A DNA stretch of 64,000 nucleotides from G965218495 sp965262785 (GTDB lineage Bacteria; Bacteroidota; Rhodothermia; Rhodothermales; Bin80). A program made the translations under genes and the position numbers. Location of the stretch: contig OZ253559.1 in NCBI GenBank assembly GCA_965262785.1, forward strand, positions 2,108,001 to 2,172,000, given 5' to 3'. Shown here piece after piece: positions 45,003-53,975 of this stretch. How positions within the stretch are numbered: the stretch's first letter is position 1; the number at the start of each line of letters is the position of its first letter. Under the pieces are notes generated by a model. That model made no database searches. It was not told where the DNA came from and was given only the letters and a program-made list of their open reading frames with translations.

Positions 45003-45995
45003 ATGCGCGTTTTAGACCTGGTCGCACCAAGACAATTTGCATGGCGAGAGGTCGCTGAGCCTGATCCAAGACCCGGAGAGGAGCTTTTCCGCGTAAGATT
45101 TGCCGGAATTTGCGGCACAGACCTTCATGCCTACTCTGGGCGGCAACCGTTCATTTCCTACCCGAGGCGCTTGGGCCACGAGTTGAGCGTAGAGGTGGTT
45201 CATGGTCCGCCAGGGGTGTACTGCGCCGTGAACCCGTATCTCCATTGCAGCCGTTGCCAGCCTTGCCGCGCTGGTCGAACTAATTGCTGCGAGAATCTGG
45301 AGGTTTTGGGCGTGCACGTTGACGGAGGATTTGCGCCATTGATGTCTTTGCCGCCAGCCCACGTGTACCCAAGCTCGCACCTGTCGGCGGAGGAGTTGGC
45401 ACTGGTAGAGCCGCTCGTGGTAGGGCGGCACGCTGTAGGCCGCGCCGGTATTGCCACCGGTGAATCTGTTTTGGTGGTAGGTGCGGGACCTATTGGGCTG
45501 AGCGTAGCTCTCTTTGCAAAGAGCCAGGGCGCAGACCTGGTGCTGTGCGAGGCGCGGGCGGATCGGCGTCAGGCTTGCCGCAAGATCATCGGCACTGCCC
45601 AGGTGCTGGCACCCGGACCGGAATTTACCCCACGGCTGCGCAGGATATTCGGGGGAGATCTTCCCCAGGTTGTATTTGATGTGACGGGAAGCCAAGTGGC
45701 CATGCACGGAAGCTTTGAGCTCGTGGCGCACGGCGGGCGTTACGTCTTCGTGGGACACTACCCGGGAGATTTTACCTTCTATGAGCCGGATTTCCACCGG
45801 CGCGAGCTAACGCTTCTGGCAAGCCGGAATGGAACGCACGAAGACTTTCTGGCCGTAGTCCAGGCGCTGGAAGAAGGGGCAATAGACGCAGCAGGTCTAG
45901 TAACGAATCGCTACACTCTTAGTGATTTGCCCCAGGTTTTACCGGCATTACCCACGCTGCAGGGTGTGATTAAGGCACTGGTGGCGATCCCGTGA
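45003..45995 (+). CDS. Zinc-dependent medium-chain dehydrogenase
   Basis: 330 residues. Catalytic zinc ligands are Cys37 (AGICGTDLH) and His59-Glu60 (LGHE). The structural zinc site is Cys82-x2-Cys85-x2-Cys88-x7-Cys96 (CSRCQPCRAGRTNCC). The Rossmann motif VLVVGAGPIGLSVALFAKSQ binds NAD(P). The layout fits sorbitol / threonine / galactitol-type dehydrogenases. The neighbouring inositol genes suggest a polyol or inositol-derived substrate, but this is inference and the gene could belong with the upstream DAHP synthase. It is slightly short for the family, ending at HPLQGVIKAL-type helix (TLQGVIKALVAIP). Confidence 0.85.
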   Translation: MRVLDLVAPRQFAWREVAEPDPRPGEELFRVRFAGICGTDLHAYSGRQPFISYPRRLGHELSVEVVHGPPGVYCAVNPYLHCSRCQPCRAGRTNCCENLEVLGVHVDGGFAPLMSLPPAHVYPSSHLSAEELALVEPLVVGRHAVGRAGIATGESVLVVGAGPIGLSVALFAKSQGADLVLCEARADRRQACRKIIGTAQVLAPGPEFTPRLRRIFGGDLPQVVFDVTGSQVAMHGSFELVAHGGRYVFVGHYPGDFTFYEPDFHRRELTLLASRNGTHEDFLAVVQALEEGAIDAAGLVTNRYTLSDLPQVLPALPTLQGVIKALVAIP

Positions 45996-46046
45996 ACTGT
46001 GCCGTTAGGCCTTGCGTTCTACGCAAGTGAAAATTCTCTATTTGCA

Positions 46047-46739
46047 ATGAATACCACCGCCTTTGCTTTGCAGCCCGTGGCGCAATTGGATGTCAGTGCA
46101 CGGGCCACATTCCTCATGCGCACGTATGGTCATCTCACGGGTGCGGTGCTGTTTTTTGTATTCCTGGAGATGTATTACTTCTCGACCGGGATGGCAGAAG
46201 GGATAGCTTCGGCACTGAGCGTAAACTGGCTTTTTGTGCTGGGCGGATTCATGGTCGTAGGTTGGCTTGCCAGTAGAGTTGCTCATTCGACCAGATCGCG
46301 ACCGATGCAGTATGCAGCCCTGGGCGCCTTTGTGGTGGCGGAGTCCCTGATTTTTGTTCCGCTGCTGTTCCTTGCGAATGCCGTTGCACCAGGTGCTATT
46401 CAAAGCGCTGCCTCGGTTACCATACTGGGTTTCTTGCTTCTCACCGCAATCGTCTACAGATCCAAACGCGACTTTTCGTTTTTGGGGTCTATGCTTCGAT
46501 TCGGGTTTGTGATGGCTCTCATTGCGATCGTCGCAGCGGTGATTTTCGGGTTTGAGCTGGGGATTTTTTTCTCATTCGCCATGGTCATCCTTGCCGGCGG
46601 GGCGATTCTGTACGACACTTCGAAGGTGTTCCACCACTATTCTGAAGACCGGTACGTGGGCGCTGCGCTGGAGCTTTTTGCGTCAATAGCGCTGCTGTTC
46701 TGGTATGTCCTGTCGATTTTTATTCGCAACCGAGGATAG
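46047..46739 (+). CDS. Bax inhibitor-1 / YccA-family membrane protein
   Basis: 230 residues from ATG 46047; a GTG at 45999 is a longer alternative. Seven hydrophobic helices with the family pattern: FLMRTYGHLTGAVLFFVFLE at the start, then QYAALGAFVVAESLIFVPLL, SVTILGFLLLTAIVYRSKRD, and the C-terminal signature GGAILYDTSKVFHHYSEDRY followed by ALELFASIALLFWYVLSIF. The two aspartates of the pH-sensing/Ca-leak motif are plausible in LYDTS and SEDRY. Function in bacteria is poorly defined (membrane homeostasis, FtsH interaction in E. coli). iolC starts 3 bases after its stop. Confidence 0.9.
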   Translation: MNTTAFALQPVAQLDVSARATFLMRTYGHLTGAVLFFVFLEMYYFSTGMAEGIASALSVNWLFVLGGFMVVGWLASRVAHSTRSRPMQYAALGAFVVAESLIFVPLLFLANAVAPGAIQSAASVTILGFLLLTAIVYRSKRDFSFLGSMLRFGFVMALIAIVAAVIFGFELGIFFSFAMVILAGGAILYDTSKVFHHYSEDRYVGAALELFASIALLFWYVLSIFIRNRG

Positions 46740-46742
46740 CGG

Positions 46743-47753
46743 GTGGCACGATCGTATGATTTGCTCACGATGGGGCGTTCGTCCATTGACCTCTATGCAA
46801 ATGAGGTTGGGGCGGCATTTCCTGATATAAAGAGTTTTGCTGCCTACGTTGGTGGTTCACCTACGAACATTTGCGTTGGAGCACGGCGGTTAGGATTGCG
46901 CACGGCTCTGTTGACTGCGGTAGGCGAGGATCCCGTTGGTGACTTTGTCATCCAATTCCTTCGAAGTGAAGGAGTCGATACTCAGTATATTCCCCGCAAG
47001 GCGGATCGCCGCACCAGTGCGGTTATTTTGGGTATTGAGCCTCCGGACCGCTTCCCGCTCGTGTTTTACCGCGACAACTGTGCCGACAACGCGCTGGATA
47101 TCGACGATGTCCTTGCTGCACCGGTAGAGGCTTGTAAGATTTTTGAGTTTGCCGGGACCAATCTGAGCCAGGAGCCCTGCCGCAGCGCGACGCTCTTTGC
47201 AGCCCAGTGTGCTCGCGAGGCCGGGGCCCGGGTAGTGTTCGATATTGACTTCCGCCCCGATCAGTGGCACGATCCGCGCGCCTTTGGTCAGAATGTACGT
47301 GCGGCCGTGTCTCTGGTGGATGTGGTCCTTGGTACGCAAGACGAGATTAACGCCGCTAACCTAGATGGGGCGCACCAAGTATCACTTACGCATCAACAGG
47401 TTTCGGATGCACGCGTTTCTGGTGACCTAGCCTCAGCCATTCACATGTTGCTCGGCCTGGGTCCAGAGGCGGTAATAGAAAAGCGCGGCCGGCAAGGTGC
47501 GCGGGCTCACCTGCAAAACGGAGAATCAATCGATGGGCCCGGCTTTCCAGTTGAGGTACAAAACATTTTGGGTGCAGGCGACGCATTTGCTGCAGGGTTT
47601 ATCTACGGACAGCTTCAGCGCTGGTCCTGGCGTAAGTCGATGCGCATGGGTAACGCTTGCGGAGCCATCGTGGTTACCAGACATGGCTGCGCAAACTTTA
47701 TGCCGACGCTGAAGGAGGCGCTGGAGTTTGCGGCTGTGCGCGATGGCCTATAG
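46743..47753 (+). CDS. iolC: 5-dehydro-2-deoxygluconokinase
   Basis: 336 residues from GTG 46743. A PfkB-family sugar kinase that phosphorylates 5-dehydro-2-deoxy-D-gluconate in myo-inositol breakdown. LLTMGRSSIDLYANEVG is the diagnostic IolC opening. Later come GGSPTNICVGARRLGLRTAL, VGEDPVGDFV, VFDIDFRPDQW, the ATP/anion-hole motif ILGAGDAFAAGFIYG (catalytic Asp) and NACGAIVVTRHGCANFMP. IolC proteins of some Proteobacteria are fused to an IolC-C domain; this one is the single-domain form. It heads the iol group but is separated from iolD by ~1.6 kb without a gene. Confidence 0.92.
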   Translation: MARSYDLLTMGRSSIDLYANEVGAAFPDIKSFAAYVGGSPTNICVGARRLGLRTALLTAVGEDPVGDFVIQFLRSEGVDTQYIPRKADRRTSAVILGIEPPDRFPLVFYRDNCADNALDIDDVLAAPVEACKIFEFAGTNLSQEPCRSATLFAAQCAREAGARVVFDIDFRPDQWHDPRAFGQNVRAAVSLVDVVLGTQDEINAANLDGAHQVSLTHQQVSDARVSGDLASAIHMLLGLGPEAVIEKRGRQGARAHLQNGESIDGPGFPVEVQNILGAGDAFAAGFIYGQLQRWSWRKSMRMGNACGAIVVTRHGCANFMPTLKEALEFAAVRDGL

Positions 47754-49314
47754 TGCGTGACTTGGTGCTGCAGTCCCGGCTGGCATTTGCCTGGGACCAC
47801 AATTTACAGAGGAGCCGTCATTCCATTCCAAAAGTAGCGTCCATCGCATGTAGCCGTTGCACGCGTGACGGCAGGTGGAAACTCTACCAGGTGAGTTCAG
47901 TCATTTTATCAACTCTGCGAGCTGTGGAAACAGTCAACAACGGAGCTACGCAGAAGAAGGGGGCGTAGCGTAGTGACAAGGAATAGCCACATATGTTTCT
48001 TGCGGAAGACGCCGCGACAGCGGGCATAGTATCGGCGCGAATGCCGGCGCCCACGTGGAGGTTGCGCCCAAGCAGCACCGTAGCAACGAGCACTCCGGCT
48101 GCTCAACCGTTGAATTGCGCATGGGTACAGCTTTAGTGAAGAATGAGTGCCAAGATGGGGTTGGTTTAAGCCCCGCTACTTGCTGCCGCGCATCACGGGA
48201 GAAACTGCCGCACCATAGCTATGGCCAGGCGGGCTGAAGCTGACAAGTCCTTCGAGGTCGGGTGCCGGCACAGCACCTGTGCCATGGCACGCCGCCCCCG
48301 GCTTGGTGCGATCCGGCCCACGGAACGACTAGACGAAAACGGATTCTCTTGCGGCATGTGCATGAGATCCCCCAAAATGAGGCTTGGGGCGACGTAACTC
48401 CTAGGTCGCCAGATTATTTCAGCGATTGTTAGTGATCGCCAGCCGCACTGTGCAGCATGGCCGATTTGAAGGCACCAGCGAACAAAGCAAGGCACAATCG
48501 AGGCTAAAAGAGACCCGGCATGCGCCAGAGGCTGCAAACTGTACTCACCAGCATCGAAGTGGGAAATGTTGGAGCCAGTCAGAGAAAGCACGTCGCAATG
48601 AAAGGCAAGGTATATGTGTATGTGCTGGGCCGATTCAGCTCGATGAATCGCAAAGTGCCTTGCCATTCAAGCATGGCGGGCTTGCGGCAGGAAGCGGACG
48701 GTCTGCAAGCGACCAGGATTGAAAGGATAGGCCAGAGTCATCCGGTGGAGTGGCATCGTGCATGACCATTGGCATGGTGTCGGCGCAGGCGATCAACACC
48801 TCAAGAATAATTTCGGTGTTCAGTGTTAGGAGAGTTGGGAGCTTCTTCTGGCAGAAAAAGCCTGCGACGCAGATAGCCTGCGTATTCTAGCATTCTATGT
48901 GGACGCGCGGCATGAGGATATACCGGTGACCCTTGCCCTCATGAAGCAGATGAGGCGTGGCCTGACGATTCCTTATTGCAGCCATGATTGGGCAAAATCA
49001 GGGAGTCTGGCGTGCGCGCAGTCTCCAAAAAGGCTCATTGGTGTTGCCCACGATTTGGCATGCACGCTGGTATTACTTCAGCGTCCGCGATAGCCGCATT
49101 GGTACCAGGCCGACTCGAGCACAGCCCTAGAATCCATCAACGGATAGTGAAGACAGGTCGCCAAGAATGGTCGTAGCTCTGAAGTGCCAACAAGGCTTAT
49201 GAAGCGACAACTTTCAGCATCTACGTAAGTTCCTGATCCATGGGGTGAACCCAAGCGCGTTCTTCCACTATATTGTGCACCCGCGAAGGTGGTGTGACCA
49301 GTCTGCCCTAGGCC
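47754..49314. other. 1.6-kb gap inside the iol cluster
   Basis: No open frame here shows a recognisable iol or other family: the longest minus-strand frame (48193-48666) has low-complexity composition and no start signal, and plus-strand frames are short and overlapping. Specifically, nothing like IolB, IolE or IolG was found. A hairpin GTCCC/GGGAC lies near 47776-47800. It may be decayed genes or a long regulatory or insertion scar. Confidence 0.45.
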
Positions 49315-51195
49315 ATGAGAACCGTTCGATGCACGATGGCGCAAGCCGTCATCAAATTTCTGAAGAACCAGTACGTCTCTCGCGACGGGAAGGAGCAAAA
49401 GTTTTTTGCGGGGTGCTTCGGCATCTTCGGGCATGGCAACGTCGCAGGCATAGGGCAAGCGCTGCAGGAGCACAAGGACTTTAGGTACTACCAGTCCCGC
49501 AACGAGCAGGCCATGGTGCATGCCGCTGCGGCCTTCGCGAAGATGAGCAACCGTTTGCAGACCTTCGCGTGCACGACGTCTATCGGCCCCGGTGCCACCA
49601 ATATGGTGACCGGTGCCGCGGTTGCAACGGTTAACCGGCTGCCCGTCCTGCTCCTCCCAGGTGATATCTTTGCCCGTCGTAACGTGGCACCCGTCCTGCA
49701 GCAGCTTGAGTCCGAGCACTCTCAGGACTTCAGCGTCAACGACTGCTTCCGGCCCGTTAGCCGGTATTGGGACCGTATCAACAGGCCGGACCAGATTGTA
49801 ACGGCCTTGCCGGAGGCGATGCGGGTGCTAGTTAGCCCCTCAGATACCGGCGCCGTGACGCTGGCATTGCCGCAGGATGTGCAGGCCGAGGCATACGACT
49901 ACCCAATAGCGCTTTTCAAGAAGCGCTGTTGGACCATCCCGCGAAACCGTCCAGACTTAGAAGCCGTCCAGCATGCAGCGAGGTGGATACAAGCGAGCGA
50001 GCGTCCGCTTATCGTGGCCGGCGGCGGAGTCCACTACAGTGGTGCCACAAGTGAGCTAGATCGCTTCAGTCGCACCATGCACATACCCGTCTGCGAAACT
50101 CATGGCGGCAAGGGTAGTGTGCGTTACGACCACCCATACTGCTTGGGGGCGATCGGGGTCACGGGCACATTTGCCGCCAACCGCATTGCGAAGGATGCGG
50201 ACCTGGTGATTGGCGTCGGTACGCGATACAGTGACTTCACTACAGCCAGCAAAACGCTCTTCGAGAACCCAAATGTGCAATTCATTAACATCAATGTTGC
50301 GGAATTCGATGCTTTCAAGCACCATGCATTGCCACTGGTTGGCGATGCACGTGTGGCACTTGGCGAACTGCTCGGAATTCTGGAAGGCAATTGGCGCGCG
50401 CCATCGGAGCACAGTGAAAGGGCGGCGCGGCTCGCGACAGCTTGGGACGCTGAAGTGCAGCGCATATATGATATCCGCCACGTGCCGCTACCCAGCCAGG
50501 GAGAGGTGATTGGGCTTGTTAATGAATGCGGTGATCCGTCAGGCGTCATGGTGTGTGCCGCGGGAAGCCTGCCAGGCGACCTCCACAAGCTCTGGAGAGC
50601 CCGTCATGCTAAGCAGTACCACATGGAATACGGGTACAGCACGATGGGCTACGAGATCGCTGGGGGACTTGGCATCAAGATGTCCGATCCTAGTCGCGAG
50701 GTATACGTCTTAGTAGGGGATGGCAGCTACCTTATGTTGGCTACGGACCTTGTGACAAGTGTGCAGGAAGGGTACAAGTTGACTATTGTTCTTTTGGATA
50801 ACCATGGGTTTAAGAGCATAGGTGGACTGAGTCGTTCACTGGGACAGGACGGCTTTGGGACCCGGTACACGTACCCGCAGAATGGCGTGCTGACGGGTGA
50901 TTCAGATTCCGGTGCGCAAACCCTGCCTGTGGACTTGGCCGCCAACGCAGAGTCACTGGGGGCACATGTCTTCCGGTGCCGCACGCACGAGGACGTGAAG
51001 GCGGCCCTTGAGGAGTCGAAGCGCGCGATGACTACGTGTGTGATACACGTTCAGACGGATCGCTATGTGGATGTCCCGGGCTACGAGGCCTGGTGGGATG
51101 TACCGGTCGCTGAAACCAGCCAAATGTCGGCGGTGCAAGCTGCGCGGCTCGACTGGGAGGAGCAGCGAAGCAAAGAGCGCTTTTACCTTGGATAG
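49315..51195 (+). CDS. iolD: 3D-(3,5/4)-trihydroxycyclohexane-1,2-dione hydrolase
   Basis: 626 residues. A thiamine-diphosphate enzyme that opens the ring in myo-inositol catabolism. The start MRTVRCTMAQAVIKFLKNQY is typical of IolD. The ThDP catalytic Glu is in YYQSRNEQAMVHAAAAFAK. The central domain has PLIVAGGGVHYSGA and IGVTGTFAANRIA. The ThDP/Mg site is VLVGDGSYLMLATDLVT, ending with the Asn-containing LLDNHGFKSIGGL. The length is close to B. subtilis IolD (637). It begins the compact iolD-ABC transporter-iolA operon; the lipoprotein gene overlaps its end by 8 bases. Confidence 0.96.
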   Translation: MRTVRCTMAQAVIKFLKNQYVSRDGKEQKFFAGCFGIFGHGNVAGIGQALQEHKDFRYYQSRNEQAMVHAAAAFAKMSNRLQTFACTTSIGPGATNMVTGAAVATVNRLPVLLLPGDIFARRNVAPVLQQLESEHSQDFSVNDCFRPVSRYWDRINRPDQIVTALPEAMRVLVSPSDTGAVTLALPQDVQAEAYDYPIALFKKRCWTIPRNRPDLEAVQHAARWIQASERPLIVAGGGVHYSGATSELDRFSRTMHIPVCETHGGKGSVRYDHPYCLGAIGVTGTFAANRIAKDADLVIGVGTRYSDFTTASKTLFENPNVQFININVAEFDAFKHHALPLVGDARVALGELLGILEGNWRAPSEHSERAARLATAWDAEVQRIYDIRHVPLPSQGEVIGLVNECGDPSGVMVCAAGSLPGDLHKLWRARHAKQYHMEYGYSTMGYEIAGGLGIKMSDPSREVYVLVGDGSYLMLATDLVTSVQEGYKLTIVLLDNHGFKSIGGLSRSLGQDGFGTRYTYPQNGVLTGDSDSGAQTLPVDLAANAESLGAHVFRCRTHEDVKAALEESKRAMTTCVIHVQTDRYVDVPGYEAWWDVPVAETSQMSAVQAARLDWEEQRSKERFYLG

Positions 51196-52183
51196 AATAG
51201 CCCAGTCTCCTCATCCATTCTGGTGCACGTGGCCGTGGGCTTTGGCACTAATCTGTACGCTGACCATCGGTGGATGCGTAAACGGCGAAGAACCAGCCCA
51301 GTCTTCCCGGTTGCGTTTCGTTTTTGTTACGCATGGTCAGGCGTCCGATCCCTTCTGGTCGGTTGTACAAAACGGCGCCACAGCTGCGGCGCGTGAGGTA
51401 GGTGTACGCGTAGAGTACCAGGCACCTGATTCATTTGACTTGGTCACCATGGCGCAGCTTATTGATGCGGCAGTGGCGTCCAGGCCCGATGGCCTCGTTG
51501 TGAGCATTCCCGATGCAGAAGCGCTGCGGCCCGCGCTTGAGTCTGCTGTCTCGGCCGGGATTCCCATTATCAGCATAAACTCGGGTGGCGATGTAGCCAG
51601 GAGCCTGGGTATGCTACTCCACGTGGGGCAGTCGGAGTACGAGGCAGGCTACGCCGGCGGCGTGCGCATGGCGGAAGCCGGCGTTACGCGGGCATTGTGT
51701 ATCAACCAGGAAGTTGGCAACCTGGCACTCGACAGCCGCTGCGCAGGATTTGCAGAAGCCTTGGCAGAGGCTGACGGTGCCGCCGTACTGCTGGCAACGG
51801 AACTTGCCGATCCCACAGAGTCTCAGCAGCGAATTCAGGCGGCGCTTCGGGCGGATCCCACCATTGATGGACTATTGTCGTTAGGTCCTACCGGGGCGCT
51901 GCCCGCGCTGCGTGCGTTGCAGGACATGGATCTGGTCGGGAGCGTACGTCTGGCAACCTTTGACACATCACCAGAAATCCTGCAGGCTATAGATGAGGGC
52001 GCGATAGCGTTCGCCCTGGATCAGCAGCAATACATGCAAGGCTACCTTCCGGTGGTGCTGTTGGCCCTTCGGATTCGAAATGAGAATGCACTTGCCAACG
52101 AAGTCATCCGTACGGGACCTGGCTTTATCACACGAGGCAACCTGGCCCGTCTGCGAGAGCTTGCGCGGCAGGGCACGCGATAG
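51188..52183 (+). CDS. Sugar/inositol ABC transporter substrate-binding lipoprotein
   Basis: 331 residues from TTG 51188, overlapping the iolD stop. This start puts a hydrophobic signal (WALALICTLT) before lipobox IGGC (Cys30); a longer in-frame extension back to 51065 lies inside iolD. The mature protein is a type I (RbsB-like, Peripla_BP_4) binding fold: RFVFVTHGQASDPFWSVVQN, ARPDGLVVSIPDAEA-type VASRPDGLVVSIPD, IPIISINSGGD, LHVGQSEYEAGYAGG, RIQAALRADPTIDGLLSLGP and FDTSPEILQAIDEGAIAFAL. Its place between iolD and iolA makes inositol or a close relative the likely ligand. Confidence 0.88.
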   Translation: MDRIAQSPHPFWCTWPWALALICTLTIGGCVNGEEPAQSSRLRFVFVTHGQASDPFWSVVQNGATAAAREVGVRVEYQAPDSFDLVTMAQLIDAAVASRPDGLVVSIPDAEALRPALESAVSAGIPIISINSGGDVARSLGMLLHVGQSEYEAGYAGGVRMAEAGVTRALCINQEVGNLALDSRCAGFAEALAEADGAAVLLATELADPTESQQRIQAALRADPTIDGLLSLGPTGALPALRALQDMDLVGSVRLATFDTSPEILQAIDEGAIAFALDQQQYMQGYLPVVLLALRIRNENALANEVIRTGPGFITRGNLARLRELARQGTR

Positions 52184-52185
52184 CG

Positions 52186-53217
52186 ATGGCAGTCGCAATA
52201 GATGAACGCCTGCGCACAAGAGGCCCGCTGCTCCGCTTGCTGTCGCGGTCGGAGTTTGGCGCATTGGGCGGCGCCTTCGTCGTTTGGGCGTTTTTTGCCG
52301 TTGTAGCGGGTGACAGTGGCTTCTTAAGCCTTCGCGGCACTGCAACATACCTGGAAGTAGCAGCCGAGCTTGGAATTGTTGCCATCGCGGTGGCGCTGCT
52401 CATGATAGGCGGGGAATTCGACCTTTCGGTGGGTTCTCTGATGGGTGCCTCCGGGATGCTTCTTACGATACTGGCGGTGCAGTATGGCTGGAACTTCTGG
52501 GCAGCAATTGTAGCCGTTGTCGCCTTTGCGATCTTGGCCGGGCTCTTTAATGGATACTTGGTAATCCGGACCGGGCTGCCGTCGTTTATCGTCACGCTTG
52601 CAACCCTGTTTATCTTCAGGGGCGGCACCATCGGCCTGACCCGAATGGTCACCGGGCGCACGCAGGTCGGTGGCTTGCAGGAAGTTGCCGGCTATGGCGT
52701 GGCCCATACCCTGTTCTCCAGCGACATCACGATTGCGGGCGTGGGGTTTCCGGTGAGCATTGTTTGGTGGCTGGCCCTGGCGGCACTGGCGACTTGGGTG
52801 CTGTTTCGAACTCCGTTCGGAAACTGGATCTTTGGCACGGGAGGGGATGCCAAAGCTGCAAGCAGTGTAGGGGTCCCGACGGGGCGCGTGAAGGTTAGTC
52901 TGTTTGTAGCAACGGCACTGGCTGCTGCGCTAGTTGGAGTTATACAGGCTGTCACGTTTAGTGGAGCGGATGTTTTGCGTGGCGAGTTGCGCGAATTCTA
53001 TGCGATCATCGTCGTGGTAATAGGCGGCACGCTCCTGACAGGTGGTTACGGCTCCGCCATCGGGGCGGCCGTTGGCGCGCTCATTTTTGGCATGGTCCGG
53101 CAGGGTATCGTGTTCACAGGTGTGGATGCGGACTGGTTCAAGGTGTTTCTGGGGGGCTTGCTCCTTATTGCGGTATTGGTCAACCACTGGGTGCGCCGAC
53201 GCGCGATAAATGCATGA
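52186..53217 (+). CDS. Sugar/inositol ABC transporter permease
   Basis: 343 residues with ~9-10 hydrophobic helices. BPD_transp_2 (RbsC/FrcC-type) signatures are LGIVAIAVALLMIGGEFDLS, VGSLMGASGML, FNGYLVIRTGLPSFIVTLAT and FRGGTIGL, and near the C-terminus REFYAIIVVVIGGTLLTGGY and GSAIGAAVGALIFGMVRQGI. The gene starts 2 bases after the binding-protein stop and its own stop overlaps the ATPase start (ATGA), so translation is coupled. It forms the membrane channel of the importer. Confidence 0.92.
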   Translation: MAVAIDERLRTRGPLLRLLSRSEFGALGGAFVVWAFFAVVAGDSGFLSLRGTATYLEVAAELGIVAIAVALLMIGGEFDLSVGSLMGASGMLLTILAVQYGWNFWAAIVAVVAFAILAGLFNGYLVIRTGLPSFIVTLATLFIFRGGTIGLTRMVTGRTQVGGLQEVAGYGVAHTLFSSDITIAGVGFPVSIVWWLALAALATWVLFRTPFGNWIFGTGGDAKAASSVGVPTGRVKVSLFVATALAAALVGVIQAVTFSGADVLRGELREFYAIIVVVIGGTLLTGGYGSAIGAAVGALIFGMVRQGIVFTGVDADWFKVFLGGLLLIAVLVNHWVRRRAINA

Positions 53218-53963
53218 CCATGGATTCGGCTATACCGCTTCTAGAGACGATAGGCCTAGGCAAGTTCTTCGGGCGTGTTATTGCGCTCAAGGACATTGCC
53301 ATGCGTCTACATGAAGGTGAAGTAGTGGCTCTCTTGGGAGACAATGGTGCAGGCAAGTCTACGTTGATTAAGTGCCTGAGCGGCGTCCACGCGCCTGACG
53401 AAGGGGCTATGCTGCTGCGAGGCGCGCCGGTTCGATTCAAAGAGCCGCGCGACGCGCTGCGGCACGGCATAGCCACGGTATACCAGGACCTGGCAATGAT
53501 TCCGCAACTTGGCATCGCACGTAACTTTGTGCTGGGCGCGGAGCCAACCAAGGGCTGGGGGCCCTTTAGGCGGCTTGACCTGGATGCGGCTACCCGTACT
53601 ACGCGAGAAGGGCTGAAGAGGCTGGGCATTGATTTGCGGGATGCGGCAGAGCCCGTAGGTACGCTATCGGGCGGCGAACGGCAATCCGTTGCCATTGCTC
53701 GTGCATTGCATTTTGGTGCGCGCGTGCTCATCCTTGATGAGCCGACCTCGGCACTGGGCGTGGCGGAGTCCGAGCGTGTATTGCAGGACATTGACCGTGC
53801 ACGGCACAGAGGCGTAGGCATTATCTTGATTACGCACAATGTGCATCACGCGTATCCTGTCGCCGACACGTTTACGATCCTTAGGCGCGGGCGCAGCTAC
53901 GGCACGTTTGCCAAGGGTGCGGTGACTCGCGAAGAAGTACTGGCTATGATGGCAGGACAATAA
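53214..53963 (+). CDS. Sugar/inositol ABC transporter ATP-binding protein (single domain)
   Basis: 249 residues, overlapping the permease stop. Walker A GDNGAGKST, Q-loop TVYQDLAMIPQLG, signature LSGGERQSVAIARAL, Walker B VLILDEPTSALGV, switch His ITHNVHHAYPVAD. In the ribose class the ATPase is normally a ~500-residue double domain (RbsA, MglA); here only one domain is present, as in the fructose-type FrcA. A homodimer is therefore expected. The downstream gene is iolA, 12 bases later. Confidence 0.92.
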   Translation: MTMDSAIPLLETIGLGKFFGRVIALKDIAMRLHEGEVVALLGDNGAGKSTLIKCLSGVHAPDEGAMLLRGAPVRFKEPRDALRHGIATVYQDLAMIPQLGIARNFVLGAEPTKGWGPFRRLDLDAATRTTREGLKRLGIDLRDAAEPVGTLSGGERQSVAIARALHFGARVLILDEPTSALGVAESERVLQDIDRARHRGVGIILITHNVHHAYPVADTFTILRRGRSYGTFAKGAVTREEVLAMMAGQ

Positions 53964-53975
53964 ATACATCGAATC

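Noticed and set aside
48193..48666. 157-codon minus-strand frame in the iol gap
   Set aside because: No resemblance to iolB, iolE, iolG or any family; no supporting start context.
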